This document shows positions 17,080 to 25,751 of a stretch of DNA of 64,000 nucleotides, piece after piece. Origin of the DNA: Oceanispirochaeta sp. M1 (GTDB lineage Bacteria; Spirochaetota; Spirochaetia; DSM-2461); NCBI RefSeq assembly GCF_003346715.1, contig NZ_QQPQ01000017.1, forward strand, positions 62,001 through 126,000, written 5' to 3'. Each line of letters opens with the position of its first letter. The first letter of the stretch is position 1. Under the pieces are notes generated by a model. It had not been told where the DNA came from. It saw only the letters and a list, made by a program, of their open reading frames with translations, and did not search any database. The translations under genes and the position numbers were made by a program.

Positions 17080-17218
17080 TAATAAACTCCTTATAGCTAC
17101 CAAAGCGCGTTTAGAGCTTTGGTGATGTGCTGGTTAGTCCCAAGGGCCTTAATTAGACTAAATGGGTGAAAATTGCTAATATTATAGCTTAAACTGTGAA
17201 ATAAAGATAGATTATATT

Positions 17219-17247
17219 TCATATGACAGTATATAATTATCATATGA
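17219..17247 (+). promoter_or_regulatory. Paired TCATATGA operator before the glycyl radical operon
   Basis: TCATATGA at 17219-17226 and 17240-17247, 21 bp apart. A TATAAT (17232-17237) lies between them, so one site is in the spacer of the likely promoter and one at its start point, as expected for repression. The same pair occurs in the 2.8-6.6 kb locus. Confidence 0.72.
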
Positions 17248-17268
17248 TAAATCAAGGGGAGGCCCCAA

Positions 17269-19686
17269 TTGTCTCATTTCAAGGAATTTTTAAATCGTTA
17301 CTCCAGTAATTTAAGGGATCTGTCCCTGAATCCTGAGCTTGAATCATATAGAAAACTGATCATGGAAGAGGAGAGAATCGTCTCTATGGATCAGGCTGTA
17401 AGCATAACTGATTCATATAAGGAGCATGAGGGATATTCCATAGTTTTACAAAGAGCTTTTGCCTTTGCCCGTTCTCTGAAGGAAATTCCTATCCGTATTG
17501 ATCCCATGGAGAGGATTGTGGGGAACCGGACTCCCGGTATCCGCAGTGGTGTTGTCTTTCCCGAGGCCGGTCTCTCCTGGCTTGAAAGAGAATTTGATAT
17601 TCTCGACAGCAGGGAACAGGATCGTTTCTCCAAGAAAGATACAGACAGGGACATCCTGTTTAATACCCTTCTTCCCTTCTGGAAGGACAGGACCCTTGAA
17701 GATCATATCAATCAGAACCGGGGAGAGGAGATCAAAGAGATCTCCAAGGTTGTAAAAATCAACCAGAAGGATCATGCCCAGGGACATATTGCTCCAAATG
17801 CCGAGCTCTGGCTGCAGAGAGGACCTGCCGGGCTGCTTGAAGATGTAAGGCAGGCTAAGACTGCCGCAGGAGATTCTGCCGCTGATGAAGTAAAAGACTT
17901 TTATCAGGCACAGGAGATAATGCTCCAGGCTGGGTGTGATTTTATGAAACGCTATTCTGTTCTGGCTGATTCTCTTCTTAATGAAAAGATAGAGAAAGAG
18001 GTTGACGGATATAATGAGGAATACCTGACAGTTATCAGAAATAACTGCGCCAAAGTTGCGGCCGAAGCTCCCGGGTCATATCATGAGGCTCTTCAATCTC
18101 TGTGGTTTCTTTTTGTTCTGCTTCAGGCTGAATCAAATGCCTCCTCTTTTTCACCGGGACGTATGGATCAGTATCTCTATCCCTACCTTGAAAAGGATCT
18201 GGAAGCAGGTATTATCGATCTTGATGAAGCACAGCAGCTGCTGGAACATCTCTGGCTCTCTTTTAACAAGATTGTTTACCTGAGAAACTCCGACGGTGCC
18301 CGCTATTTTGCAGGATTTCCGATCGGTTTCAATGTTGCTGTTGGCGGGCTGGATTCAGAGGGGAAGGATGCTTCCAATCTTATCTCCTGGATGTGTCTCA
18401 AGGCCCAGGAACATATTGGACTACCCCAGCCGAACCTTTCTGTAAGGCTTCACAAGGACAGTCCCGATGACTTTATAGATTTCTGTTCCTATGTAATCGG
18501 CCAGGGCAGCGGTATGCCCCAGATTTTCAATGATGAAAGCATTATACCCTCGCTTCAGAATGTGGGTATTTCCAGAGAGGATGCTCTGAATTATGCGGTT
18601 GTAGGCTGTGTTGAGTTGACTACACCGGGAAATAATCTGGGATGGAGCGATGCGGCCATGTTTAATATGGTTAAGGCTCTGGAGCTGACTCTGAATAATG
18701 GTGTCTGTATGCAGAGTGGAGAGCAGATCGCACCGGCTCTGGGTTCTCTGGACAGCTATGACAATTATGAAGAGCTGGAAGAGGCATTCCGGGGACAGCT
18801 GGATTATTTTATAAAACAGATGATCCGCTCCTGTGATTTCGTTGACCGGGCTCACGCCGAGGTTGTACCTTCTCCCTTTCTCTCTTCGGTAATTGATGAC
18901 TGTACCCGGAAGGGGCTGGATGTGACTGCCGGAGGAGCCAGATATAATCTTTCCGGTATTCAGCTGATTCAGGTGGCCAATGTAGCGGATTCTCTGATTG
19001 CTCTTAAAACTCTTGTATTTGATGAGAAATCAGTCAAGGCTGCTGATTTTCTGCAGGCTCTTAAGGATGACTGGAAGGGTCAGGAGAAACTGAGGCAGAA
19101 GGTGCTGCGGAAAATCCCCAAATACGGTAATGATAACAATGATGTTGATACAATAGGTGCAAAGTGGGTAAACTACTTTGCCGATGGATTGAAGCCATAC
19201 ACAAATGCCCGGGGCGGGGTTTATCATACGGGTCTTTATACCGTATCTGCTCATGTCCCCATGGGTAAGAATGTGGGGGCCAGTGCGGACGGTCGTTTTG
19301 CGGCATCTCCTCTTGCTGACGGCGGAATTTCTGCCATGTACGGCAGGGATGAGAAGGGCCCTACAGCCCTGCTGCAGTCTGTAAGCAAGATACCCTCCAT
19401 AAGGGCCAGCAACGGCAGCCTGCTTAATATGAAGTTTCTTCCTGATTTTTTCAGCTCCCCTGAGGATCTCAGGAAATTTTCATCCATGCTGAAGACTTTT
19501 GTCCGCCTCAATATTCACCATGTGCAGTTTAATGTGGTCAATAAAGAGGATCTCCTGGATGCCCAGAAGAATCCCGAGGCCTATAAGGGACTGACCATAA
19601 GAGTGGCCGGGTATACAGCATATTTTACCGAGCTTGCCAGAGATCTACAGGATGAAATTATTGCCAGAACCGGCTACGGAGCATAG
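17269..19686 (+). CDS. Glycyl radical enzyme (eliminase type)
   Basis: 805 residues from a TTG start with GGGGAGG six bases before it. The catalytic thiyl cysteine is Cys447 in VVGCVE, with the adjacent glutamate that marks the dehydratase/lyase branch (glycerol dehydratase, CutC, isethionate lyase), in place of the Cys-Cys of pyruvate formate-lyase. The radical glycine is Gly781 in IRVAGYTAYF, 24 residues from the end. It acts in the cytoplasm under anoxia and needs the activase three bases downstream. The substrate is not determined: no choline, propanediol or sulfonate partner genes and no microcompartment genes are near. Co-regulation with the sugar locus suggests a polyol or sugar-derived substrate. 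Confidence 0.92.
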   Translation: MSHFKEFLNRYSSNLRDLSLNPELESYRKLIMEEERIVSMDQAVSITDSYKEHEGYSIVLQRAFAFARSLKEIPIRIDPMERIVGNRTPGIRSGVVFPEAGLSWLEREFDILDSREQDRFSKKDTDRDILFNTLLPFWKDRTLEDHINQNRGEEIKEISKVVKINQKDHAQGHIAPNAELWLQRGPAGLLEDVRQAKTAAGDSAADEVKDFYQAQEIMLQAGCDFMKRYSVLADSLLNEKIEKEVDGYNEEYLTVIRNNCAKVAAEAPGSYHEALQSLWFLFVLLQAESNASSFSPGRMDQYLYPYLEKDLEAGIIDLDEAQQLLEHLWLSFNKIVYLRNSDGARYFAGFPIGFNVAVGGLDSEGKDASNLISWMCLKAQEHIGLPQPNLSVRLHKDSPDDFIDFCSYVIGQGSGMPQIFNDESIIPSLQNVGISREDALNYAVVGCVELTTPGNNLGWSDAAMFNMVKALELTLNNGVCMQSGEQIAPALGSLDSYDNYEELEEAFRGQLDYFIKQMIRSCDFVDRAHAEVVPSPFLSSVIDDCTRKGLDVTAGGARYNLSGIQLIQVANVADSLIALKTLVFDEKSVKAADFLQALKDDWKGQEKLRQKVLRKIPKYGNDNNDVDTIGAKWVNYFADGLKPYTNARGGVYHTGLYTVSAHVPMGKNVGASADGRFAASPLADGGISAMYGRDEKGPTALLQSVSKIPSIRASNGSLLNMKFLPDFFSSPEDLRKFSSMLKTFVRLNIHHVQFNVVNKEDLLDAQKNPEAYKGLTIRVAGYTAYFTELARDLQDEIIARTGYGA

Positions 19687-19689
19687 AAA

Positions 19690-20586
19690 ATGAACGCCAT
19701 AGTATTTGATATCAAAAGATTCGCAGTCCATGACGGTCCCGGTATAAGGACTACACTCTTTATTAAAGGCTGCCCCCTGAACTGCAAATGGTGCCATAAT
19801 CCCGAAGGAATAGAAGCCGACAGGCAGCTGTGGTATTTTCAGAATCAATGTCTTAAATGCGGTGACTGTGTTCCCGTCTGCCCGGTGGGTGCTCTCACAA
19901 TGGGTAAAGAGGGGATCAGCATCGATCGGGAACTGTGTACAAGCTGCGGTTTATGCACCGAGGTCTGCCCCACAGGAGCCCTTCATTTTCTCGGGAATCT
20001 GATGGATGTTGATGAGATTGAAAAGGAACTGCTCCGGGATCTTCCGTTTTTTGAAGAGTCCCACGGGGGCATCACCCTAAGCGGTGGAGAGCCTTTGAGT
20101 AAACCGGAACTGGTTAAAGAAATCCTTACAAGGATGAAGGCAAAGGGAATCCATTGTGTAGTGGAGACCAGCCTGTTTACATCAACAGCCATACTGGAAT
20201 CTATTCTGCCTCTGGTTGATATGTTTCTTACGGATATCAAAATTATCGATTCTGCCGCCCACATGGAGCATGCAGCTGTACCTAATGAACAGATCCTGCA
20301 GAACTTCAGGACTCTGGCAGATTCGGACCGGGAAGTTCTGGTTCGAATCCCCATCATTCCCGGATTCACTGACTCACAGGATAACCTTGAGGGAATTGCA
20401 GATTTTCTAAATACTCTAAGCCGTAAACTGCCGGTTGAGCTTATGAACTTCAATCCACTTGCCCGTGACAAGTTCAGAATTCTCGGAAGACCCTATGAGC
20501 CTGCGGATGCGGATCAGCCCTATCCGGTAGAGCAGATGGAAGAATTTCGAGAGATCTTCCGTCAAAAAGGCTTAGAAATCAAGTAA
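19690..20586 (+). CDS. Glycyl radical enzyme activase (radical SAM)
   Basis: 298 residues. The radical-SAM cluster motif is CPLNCKWC near residue 30. It is followed by an inserted ferredoxin-like domain with two four-cysteine sets (CLKCGDCVPVCP and CTSCGLCTEVCP), as in activases of the glycerol dehydratase/YbiW group. SAM-binding GGEP follows (LSGGEPLSKPEL). It abstracts hydrogen from the radical glycine of its partner. It starts three bases after the first glycyl radical gene. It is the only activase in the window, so it may also serve the convergent second enzyme whose gene ends 15 bp away. Confidence 0.93.
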   Translation: MNAIVFDIKRFAVHDGPGIRTTLFIKGCPLNCKWCHNPEGIEADRQLWYFQNQCLKCGDCVPVCPVGALTMGKEGISIDRELCTSCGLCTEVCPTGALHFLGNLMDVDEIEKELLRDLPFFEESHGGITLSGGEPLSKPELVKEILTRMKAKGIHCVVETSLFTSTAILESILPLVDMFLTDIKIIDSAAHMEHAAVPNEQILQNFRTLADSDREVLVRIPIIPGFTDSQDNLEGIADFLNTLSRKLPVELMNFNPLARDKFRILGRPYEPADADQPYPVEQMEEFREIFRQKGLEIK

Positions 20587-20600
20587 GCTGCCCAAAGCGC

Positions 20601-22982
20601 TTAAATAACCTGTTCGGTTCTTGAGATAATATCGTTTTGTGTTTCTGCAGAAAGATTTGTGAAAAAGGCTGAATATCCGGCAACCCTGACAATCAGGTCC
20701 CTGAACTCTTCAGGGGCCGCCTGAGCTGCCTCCAGGGTTGCTCTATCTACAATATTAAACTGGATATGCCAGCCCTTGAGTTCGTCAAAGAATCCATGGA
20801 GCATGGCGGAGAGTTTATCTCTGTTTGCCTCTTCGGCAAGAATGGCGGGAGTCATTTTCTGATTCAATAGTACACCTCCCAGGATCTTGTTGGTGGGAAG
20901 CTTAGTAATACTTCTCATAACCGCGGTGGGCCCGTTTTTATCGGCACCCGAAGAGGGGGATGAGCCTTCAGCAAGTGGTTTTCCAGCCTTTCTGCCATCG
21001 GGTGTGGCAGGTACAACAGAACCTGCAGGTACATTCCCTGAAATACTTGAGGTTCCGGCATAGTAGCGGCAGCCGATGGCTTCCGAGCCTTCCCTGATTG
21101 TTCTGTAATTCTGGATTTCATCAATATAGGAGTTGTAGGCGTCTACAAGGAGATCATCTACATAGTCATTATCATTTCCGAATTTAGGGGCATGGTTTAG
21201 GAGAATCTGTCTGATCTTCTCTCCGCCGGTACCTTCAAAGTTATTTTCCAGGGCTTCCATCAGCTCACCGGCACTTATTCTCTTCTCTTCGAACACCAGC
21301 TTCTTTATGGCTGCCAGAGAGTCTCCCAGGTTGGCAATTCCCACCTGCAGTCCCGATTCAAAGTCATATTTGCTTCCGCCCTCATGGATTGTCTGTCCCC
21401 TCTCCAGGCATGGTTCGGTAAATGCGGAACATAGTATATCCGGTGCTTCATCACGGAGAACCACATCAATGGCAGCATCGATGGCGATCCCTGCCTTGGC
21501 ATAATAGCGGACCTGTCTGTCCCAGGCCTCCTGGAGCTGTGAAAACTCGGTGAAGTCTGTGAACATACCGGTTCCCTTGCAGAATTGTCTTCCGCTCACA
21601 GGATCGGTTCCGTCATTGAGAGCCGCCATAAATACCCGCATGAAGTTAAGGAAGTGTTTTCCCGTACAGCGGTATCCCCAGCGTCCGGGGACGGCAGTTT
21701 CAACACAGCCGATGGCGGAGTAGTCCCAGGCATCCTCCTCTTCCACTCCCAGTTCCAGGAATGAAGGAATAACGATGGAGTCGTTATTGAAGGCGGGCAT
21801 TCCGAAGCCCATGCGGATAACTTCTATACATTCATCCAGGAATTCCTTTGAGAGTCCCGGATGGAAACGGACAGTGAGATTGGGCTGGGTCAGTCTTGTG
21901 TCACCCACAGATCTGAGTATGAGATAACTGAGTTCGTTTGTTGCATCCGAACCGTCACGGAGCTGGCCTCCGATGGTGACATTCTGATACAGAGGTCCTC
22001 CCGCGGAGAATCTGGTATGAGACCATGACCGGATCTTTTTCATACTCAGCAGTTTGAGCCATGTATTCTCAAAAAGCTCCATCACAAAATCGTCGCTGAT
22101 GCGGTCCTTATCTTTTATGTAATAGGGGTAGAGGTACTGATCCACACGTCCCATGGACTGGGAGTGACCATTACTCTCAATCTGCATAATCAGCTGCAGG
22201 AAATAACTCAATTGCAGGGCTTCATAGAAGGTTCCGGCAGGTTTGGAAGAGATCATCCTGCAGTTCTCTGCAATCAGTCTCAGTTCTGCACTGCGTTCTG
22301 TATTCATATTACTGCCGGCCAGAAGCTCAGCCAGTTCTGCATAGCGTCTGATATATATCCGCATAGCCTTAAGGGATATCACTGTGGCCTTGTAGTACTG
22401 ATACTTCCTGATGCCCCGGGCATTGACGGTGTCCGTATTATTGAGGAGTTCTTCAACGTAATCCACATACCAGTCCAGTCCCTTTTCCAGAACCTTGGGG
22501 AAGTGGACGGCTATATGGGCATCACCGGAGGTAAGGTTTCCTTCGGCCCGGATAATTCCGGCTTCATGAATGGCCAGCAGTTCCTCTGTCATCAGGGCGC
22601 GGCCCTTGTCCAGAGTTGTGCGGCCTTCCCACTCTGTGCATATTTCAAGGAGTTCCTTTTTGCATTTATCATCAGGGAAAAAGGCATCACCCGGGCGGTT
22701 TTCAAACTCATCTATTTCATTAATGATCCACTCCACTGCATATTCAGGGAATATGGGGGCGGCGTAGATGGCGGAGGAATGGTTTCCTACAATCAGTTCT
22801 TCCGGTTCAATCCGGATGCTCATCTTCTCAAGGGTGTCTTTCAGAGCATAAGCTCTTTTGAGAATTACCGGTTTATCGGCATGAGTTTTATAGGCATCAG
22901 TATAAAATCTGGCTCTTTCGGTACAGATTGTCGGCCTGGTAGAGAGTATCCTGTCTCTGAATGCACTGATCCGCTCTTTCAT
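20601..22982 (-). CDS. Second glycyl radical enzyme (eliminase type)
   Basis: 793 residues. The thiyl cysteine is Cys426 in AIGCVE and the radical glycine is Gly769 in VRVAGYSAFF. It is well diverged from the first enzyme: after GCVE it reads TAVPGRWGYRCTGKHF where the other has LTTPGNNLGW, so a different substrate is likely. GGAGG precedes the ATG. A promoter (TTGACT 23037-23042, 18 bp, TATTCT) overlaps CGAAA repeats in the region shared with the divergent DeoR gene. It has no activase of its own; the convergent activase gene lies 15 bp away. Confidence 0.92.
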   Translation of the reverse strand: MKERISAFRDRILSTRPTICTERARFYTDAYKTHADKPVILKRAYALKDTLEKMSIRIEPEELIVGNHSSAIYAAPIFPEYAVEWIINEIDEFENRPGDAFFPDDKCKKELLEICTEWEGRTTLDKGRALMTEELLAIHEAGIIRAEGNLTSGDAHIAVHFPKVLEKGLDWYVDYVEELLNNTDTVNARGIRKYQYYKATVISLKAMRIYIRRYAELAELLAGSNMNTERSAELRLIAENCRMISSKPAGTFYEALQLSYFLQLIMQIESNGHSQSMGRVDQYLYPYYIKDKDRISDDFVMELFENTWLKLLSMKKIRSWSHTRFSAGGPLYQNVTIGGQLRDGSDATNELSYLILRSVGDTRLTQPNLTVRFHPGLSKEFLDECIEVIRMGFGMPAFNNDSIVIPSFLELGVEEEDAWDYSAIGCVETAVPGRWGYRCTGKHFLNFMRVFMAALNDGTDPVSGRQFCKGTGMFTDFTEFSQLQEAWDRQVRYYAKAGIAIDAAIDVVLRDEAPDILCSAFTEPCLERGQTIHEGGSKYDFESGLQVGIANLGDSLAAIKKLVFEEKRISAGELMEALENNFEGTGGEKIRQILLNHAPKFGNDNDYVDDLLVDAYNSYIDEIQNYRTIREGSEAIGCRYYAGTSSISGNVPAGSVVPATPDGRKAGKPLAEGSSPSSGADKNGPTAVMRSITKLPTNKILGGVLLNQKMTPAILAEEANRDKLSAMLHGFFDELKGWHIQFNIVDRATLEAAQAAPEEFRDLIVRVAGYSAFFTNLSAETQNDIISRTEQVI

Positions 22983-23012
22983 GAAATCCTCCGCATCATA
23001 TTACTTAGATAT

Positions 23013-23059
23013 AGAATATCAGAAATTACTAACGAAAGTCAAAACGATTACTATCGAAA
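23013..23059 (-). promoter_or_regulatory. Promoter of second glycyl radical gene with DeoR-type repeats
   Basis: Minus strand: TTGACT (23037-23042), 18-bp spacer, TATTCT (23013-23018). Three repeats with a 10-12 bp period, CGAAA (23033), CGATT (23045) and CGAAA (23055), cover the -35 box. Tandem half-sites of this kind are typical DeoR operators, and the DeoR gene is divergent and adjacent. Confidence 0.5.
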
Positions 23060-23150
23060 ACAATAAAAACTCATAAAAAACACAATTCACCACATAAAGG
23101 CTTTCAAAAGAAGATTTACAGGGTAGGGCCGGGGGCTCTATAATACTGAT

Positions 23151-23891
23151 ATGAATCAGCGTCAAAAGAATATTCTGCAGCTTGTAAGCCTGGGTGGGGA
23201 AGTTTCTGTTCAGGAGCTCTCGGATAACCTGGATGTATCACTTGTAACCATCCGGAGTGATCTCAGATCTCTTGAAGACCAGGATCTTCTGGTGAGAACC
23301 AGAGGAGGGGCCGCTCTCTCAAGTAAAGATGATATTGCCCACCGCCTGGGAATCAATACATCCGCCAAGCTCAGAATCGCCAAGGCGGCTGCAGCCCTTG
23401 TGAATGAGGGAGATACCATTCTTCTTGAAGCCGGTTCCTGCATCGCCTTAATGGCAAGAGAGCTTAAGGGGTTTCAGAGTCTGAATGTCCTGACAAATAA
23501 TGCTTTTGTGGCCCGTCAGCTTAAAGATGCTGATGGTGTCAGGGTCATACTGCTGGGTGGTGAGTTTCAAAAAGGCAGTGAGACCATGGTGGGACCCATG
23601 ATCCGGGAGTATATGTCCTATTATCATTATTCAAAGGTTTTTCTGGGGATGGATGGATTTACAGCAGAGGATGGAGCCATGTGCCGGGATATAGACAGGG
23701 CCGAAGTTATGAAGGAATTTGTGATACAGGGATCAGAGGTTATCCTGCTCTCTGACTCCAGCAAATTCGGTGAAAAAGCAGTCCGCTCATTTGCTTCTTC
23801 CAAAGAAATTGATAGAATTGTCACAGACTGTGATATCAATGCTACAATGCTTGAAAAACTATCGGAAGATCTGCTTATAGAGACTGTCTGA
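23151..23891 (+). CDS. DeoR-family transcriptional regulator
   Basis: 246 residues, complete. The N-terminal helix-turn-helix is QELSDNLDVSLVTIRSDLRSLEDQDLLVRTRGGAAL. The sensor domain carries LTNNAFVARQL, VILLGGEFQKGSETMVGP, VFLGMDGF and LLSDSSKFGEKAV. It shares architecture and many residues with DeoR at 1552-2298, including MNQR at the start and the DDI-x-HR-x-GIN block. It is divergent from the second glycyl radical enzyme and probably represses it through the CGAAA repeats. Its inducer is unknown, presumably a phosphorylated sugar. Confidence 0.92.
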   Translation: MNQRQKNILQLVSLGGEVSVQELSDNLDVSLVTIRSDLRSLEDQDLLVRTRGGAALSSKDDIAHRLGINTSAKLRIAKAAAALVNEGDTILLEAGSCIALMARELKGFQSLNVLTNNAFVARQLKDADGVRVILLGGEFQKGSETMVGPMIREYMSYYHYSKVFLGMDGFTAEDGAMCRDIDRAEVMKEFVIQGSEVILLSDSSKFGEKAVRSFASSKEIDRIVTDCDINATMLEKLSEDLLIETV

Positions 23892-24168
23892 GCCCTTCGG
23901 CTCTTATTTCAGTCATGGTGCTGTTGGAAAGGAATCAGAGATTCTTTACTATTCACATCCCGATCACTATTTCAACAGAGTCAGGATGACTGTTGTCCGC
24001 TCTCTGGACGGGGGTGTAAGCTGGAAAACATGGAAGAGTGGCTATGAGGGACCTTCTGCATACTCTGAGCTGGCTGTTACCGACAACGCTGATCTACTTG
24101 TTCTGTTTGAAAGCGGAGCAGTGGAATATGATGAGAGGATCACAGTGGTCAGACTATCCGGGGAATAA
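23881..24168 (+). pseudogene. Sialidase (BNR repeat) C-terminal fragment
   Basis: An open frame of 95 codons follows a stop at 23878 and has no start of its own before 23986. Translation shows an Asp-box (RSLDGGVSWKTW, matching S-x-D-x-G-x-x-W) and the usual sialidase ending (YEGPSAYSELAVTDNADLLVLFE, then YDERITVVRL). Only the last propeller blade(s) remain; a full exo-sialidase needs about 350 residues. The fragment begins at the very end of the DeoR gene, so a deletion probably removed the rest. It suggests the ancestor used sialylated glycans. Confidence 0.75.
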
Positions 24169-24183
24169 TCAATTCAGGACCGT

Positions 24184-24249
24184 GGAACCCTATTATTAAG
24201 AATTCTTAACTTGAGTATCTCCAAATAAAACCTATTATAGTAGGGTTCC
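24184..24249 (+). promoter_or_regulatory. Promoter region of the symporter gene with inverted repeats
   Basis: TTGAGT (24211-24216), 16 bp, TATTAT (24233-24238). A 14-bp perfect palindrome TTAAGAATTCTTAA (24196-24209) abuts the -35. GGAACCCTA (24184-24192) and TAGGGTTCC (24241-24249) flank the whole as an inverted repeat. These are candidate regulator sites or remnants of a mobile element end. Confidence 0.4.
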
Positions 24250-24323
24250 CGCAGGGAATAATTTTGTATTGTTCTTTATTATTTTAAGATTTTTCCTTAA
24301 TAGAGAACAAAAAGGAAAGTTAA

Positions 24324-25616
24324 GTGAGTGATTCTACAAAGAAGAAGGGCCTTTTTTCATGGTACTTCAACGCGAATCTTTTATTAAGGATTTTGATCGG
24401 TCTGATCCTTGGTGCCGTTGTCGGTATCATCGTCGGTCCCTCCATCGCAGTCGTACAGCCCCTGGGAAGCATCCTTGTTAATCTGTTAAAGATGATCGTA
24501 ATGCCCCTGGTTCTTACATCTCTTATTGTGGGTGCCGCAAGTATTCTCCCCAAGGAACTTGGTAAGATCGGTGTCCGTATCTTTGTTTACTATATGCTGA
24601 CATCAGCTCTGGCCGTTTCTATCGGTCTTATTGTTGCCAATGTGTTTCATCCCGGTGCCGGTCTTGAGCTTGCAGTTACTGCCGATGCCGCAGGTAAAAT
24701 TCTGAAACAGCCCAAGTTTATTGATACCCTTATTGCCATCATCCCCAAGAACCCCTTTGGTGCCCTGTCTCAGGGACAGGTTCTTCCTACAATCTTTTTT
24801 GCTCTGGTATTCGGTATCGGTATTGCAGTAATTAAGAACTCTGAAGATGAGAGACTGGCAAAAAGCGGCAACATTCTTTTTTCCGTATTTGACGGTGCCG
24901 CAGAAGTAATGTATATCATCGTCCGTTGGATTCTTGAATATGCTCCCATCGGTGTTTTCGCCCTGATCGCAGTTGTTTTCGGAAAACAGGGAGCCAGTGC
25001 ATTCGGTTCTCTGGGACTGGTTACTCTGACCGCTTATGTAGGATTTGTTCTACAGATTGCCGGTGTTTACGGAGTCTTCCTTATCATTAACAAACTGAGT
25101 TACTTCAAATTCTTCAAGGGTGCCAGAGAAGCAATGATCACAGCCTTTGTTACAAGAAGTTCCAGTGGAACCCTGCCTGTAACAATGCGTAATATGAATG
25201 AGAATCTGGGTGTTCCCAAAAAAATCTCATCCTTTACACTGCCCCTGGGCGCCACAATCAATATGGATGGTACAGCCATCTATATGGGTGTATGCGCTCT
25301 TTTTATCACCAATGCCATAGGAATGGATCTGAATATTACACAGCAGTTAACCATCATTCTGACAGCAGTACTTGCCTCTATCGGTTCAGCCGGTATTCCC
25401 GGTGCCGGAGCCATCATGCTTCTTATGGTTCTGAACTCTATCGGTATCACAATTGAAGCGGGTTCTGCAGTGGCAGCAGCCTATGCCATGATCCTCGGAA
25501 TCGATGCTCTTCTTGATATGGGCAGAACAATCACCAATGTTACAGGTGATATGGTCGGAACAATTCTTGTCTCCAAGGGTGAGAAAGAACTTGATATGAG
25601 TAAATGGGGTAAATAA
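24324..25616 (+). CDS. Dicarboxylate/amino acid:cation symporter (DAACS family)
   Basis: 430 residues with eight predicted membrane segments and two re-entrant loops. Family marks are LKMIVMPLVLTSLIVG, the serine-rich loop VTRSSSGTLPVTMRN, the substrate/Na-binding NMDGTAIYMGV, and GIPGAGAIMLLMVLNSIG. It imports glutamate, aspartate, serine or C4-dicarboxylates with Na+ or H+. The GTG start at 24324 follows AAAGGAAAG. A terminator follows. It is a single-gene unit. Confidence 0.93.
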   Translation: MSDSTKKKGLFSWYFNANLLLRILIGLILGAVVGIIVGPSIAVVQPLGSILVNLLKMIVMPLVLTSLIVGAASILPKELGKIGVRIFVYYMLTSALAVSIGLIVANVFHPGAGLELAVTADAAGKILKQPKFIDTLIAIIPKNPFGALSQGQVLPTIFFALVFGIGIAVIKNSEDERLAKSGNILFSVFDGAAEVMYIIVRWILEYAPIGVFALIAVVFGKQGASAFGSLGLVTLTAYVGFVLQIAGVYGVFLIINKLSYFKFFKGAREAMITAFVTRSSSGTLPVTMRNMNENLGVPKKISSFTLPLGATINMDGTAIYMGVCALFITNAIGMDLNITQQLTIILTAVLASIGSAGIPGAGAIMLLMVLNSIGITIEAGSAVAAAYAMILGIDALLDMGRTITNVTGDMVGTILVSKGEKELDMSKWGK

Positions 25617-25643
25617 TCAGATCCTGATTTAATTTTATTATAG

Positions 25644-25674
25644 ATCCCGCTTCCATTGGAGGCGGGATTTTTTT
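25644..25674 (+). terminator. Rho-independent terminator after the symporter
   Basis: ATCCCGCTTCC (25644-25654) pairs with GGAGGCGGGAT (25658-25668, one G-U), then seven T. Confidence 0.9.
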
Positions 25675-25726
25675 ATTTGTGAACCAGAGAGCTGCTCTAT
25701 TGACAGATAAGGTAGTTTTCACAATA

Positions 25727-25751
25727 CTTTCGTTAAGAGGTATCGAAAGTG
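25727..25751. promoter_or_regulatory. Inverted repeat overlapping the ROK regulator start
   Basis: ACTTTCG and CGAAAGT, separated by 11 bp, with the right arm running into the GTG start codon (25749-25751). It is a candidate autoregulatory operator for the ROK repressor. Confidence 0.5.

Noticed and set aside
17269-20586. Pyruvate formate-lyase and its activase
   Set aside because: The catalytic site has GCVE in place of the Cys-Cys of PFL, and the activase carries the extra two-cluster ferredoxin domain absent from PflA.
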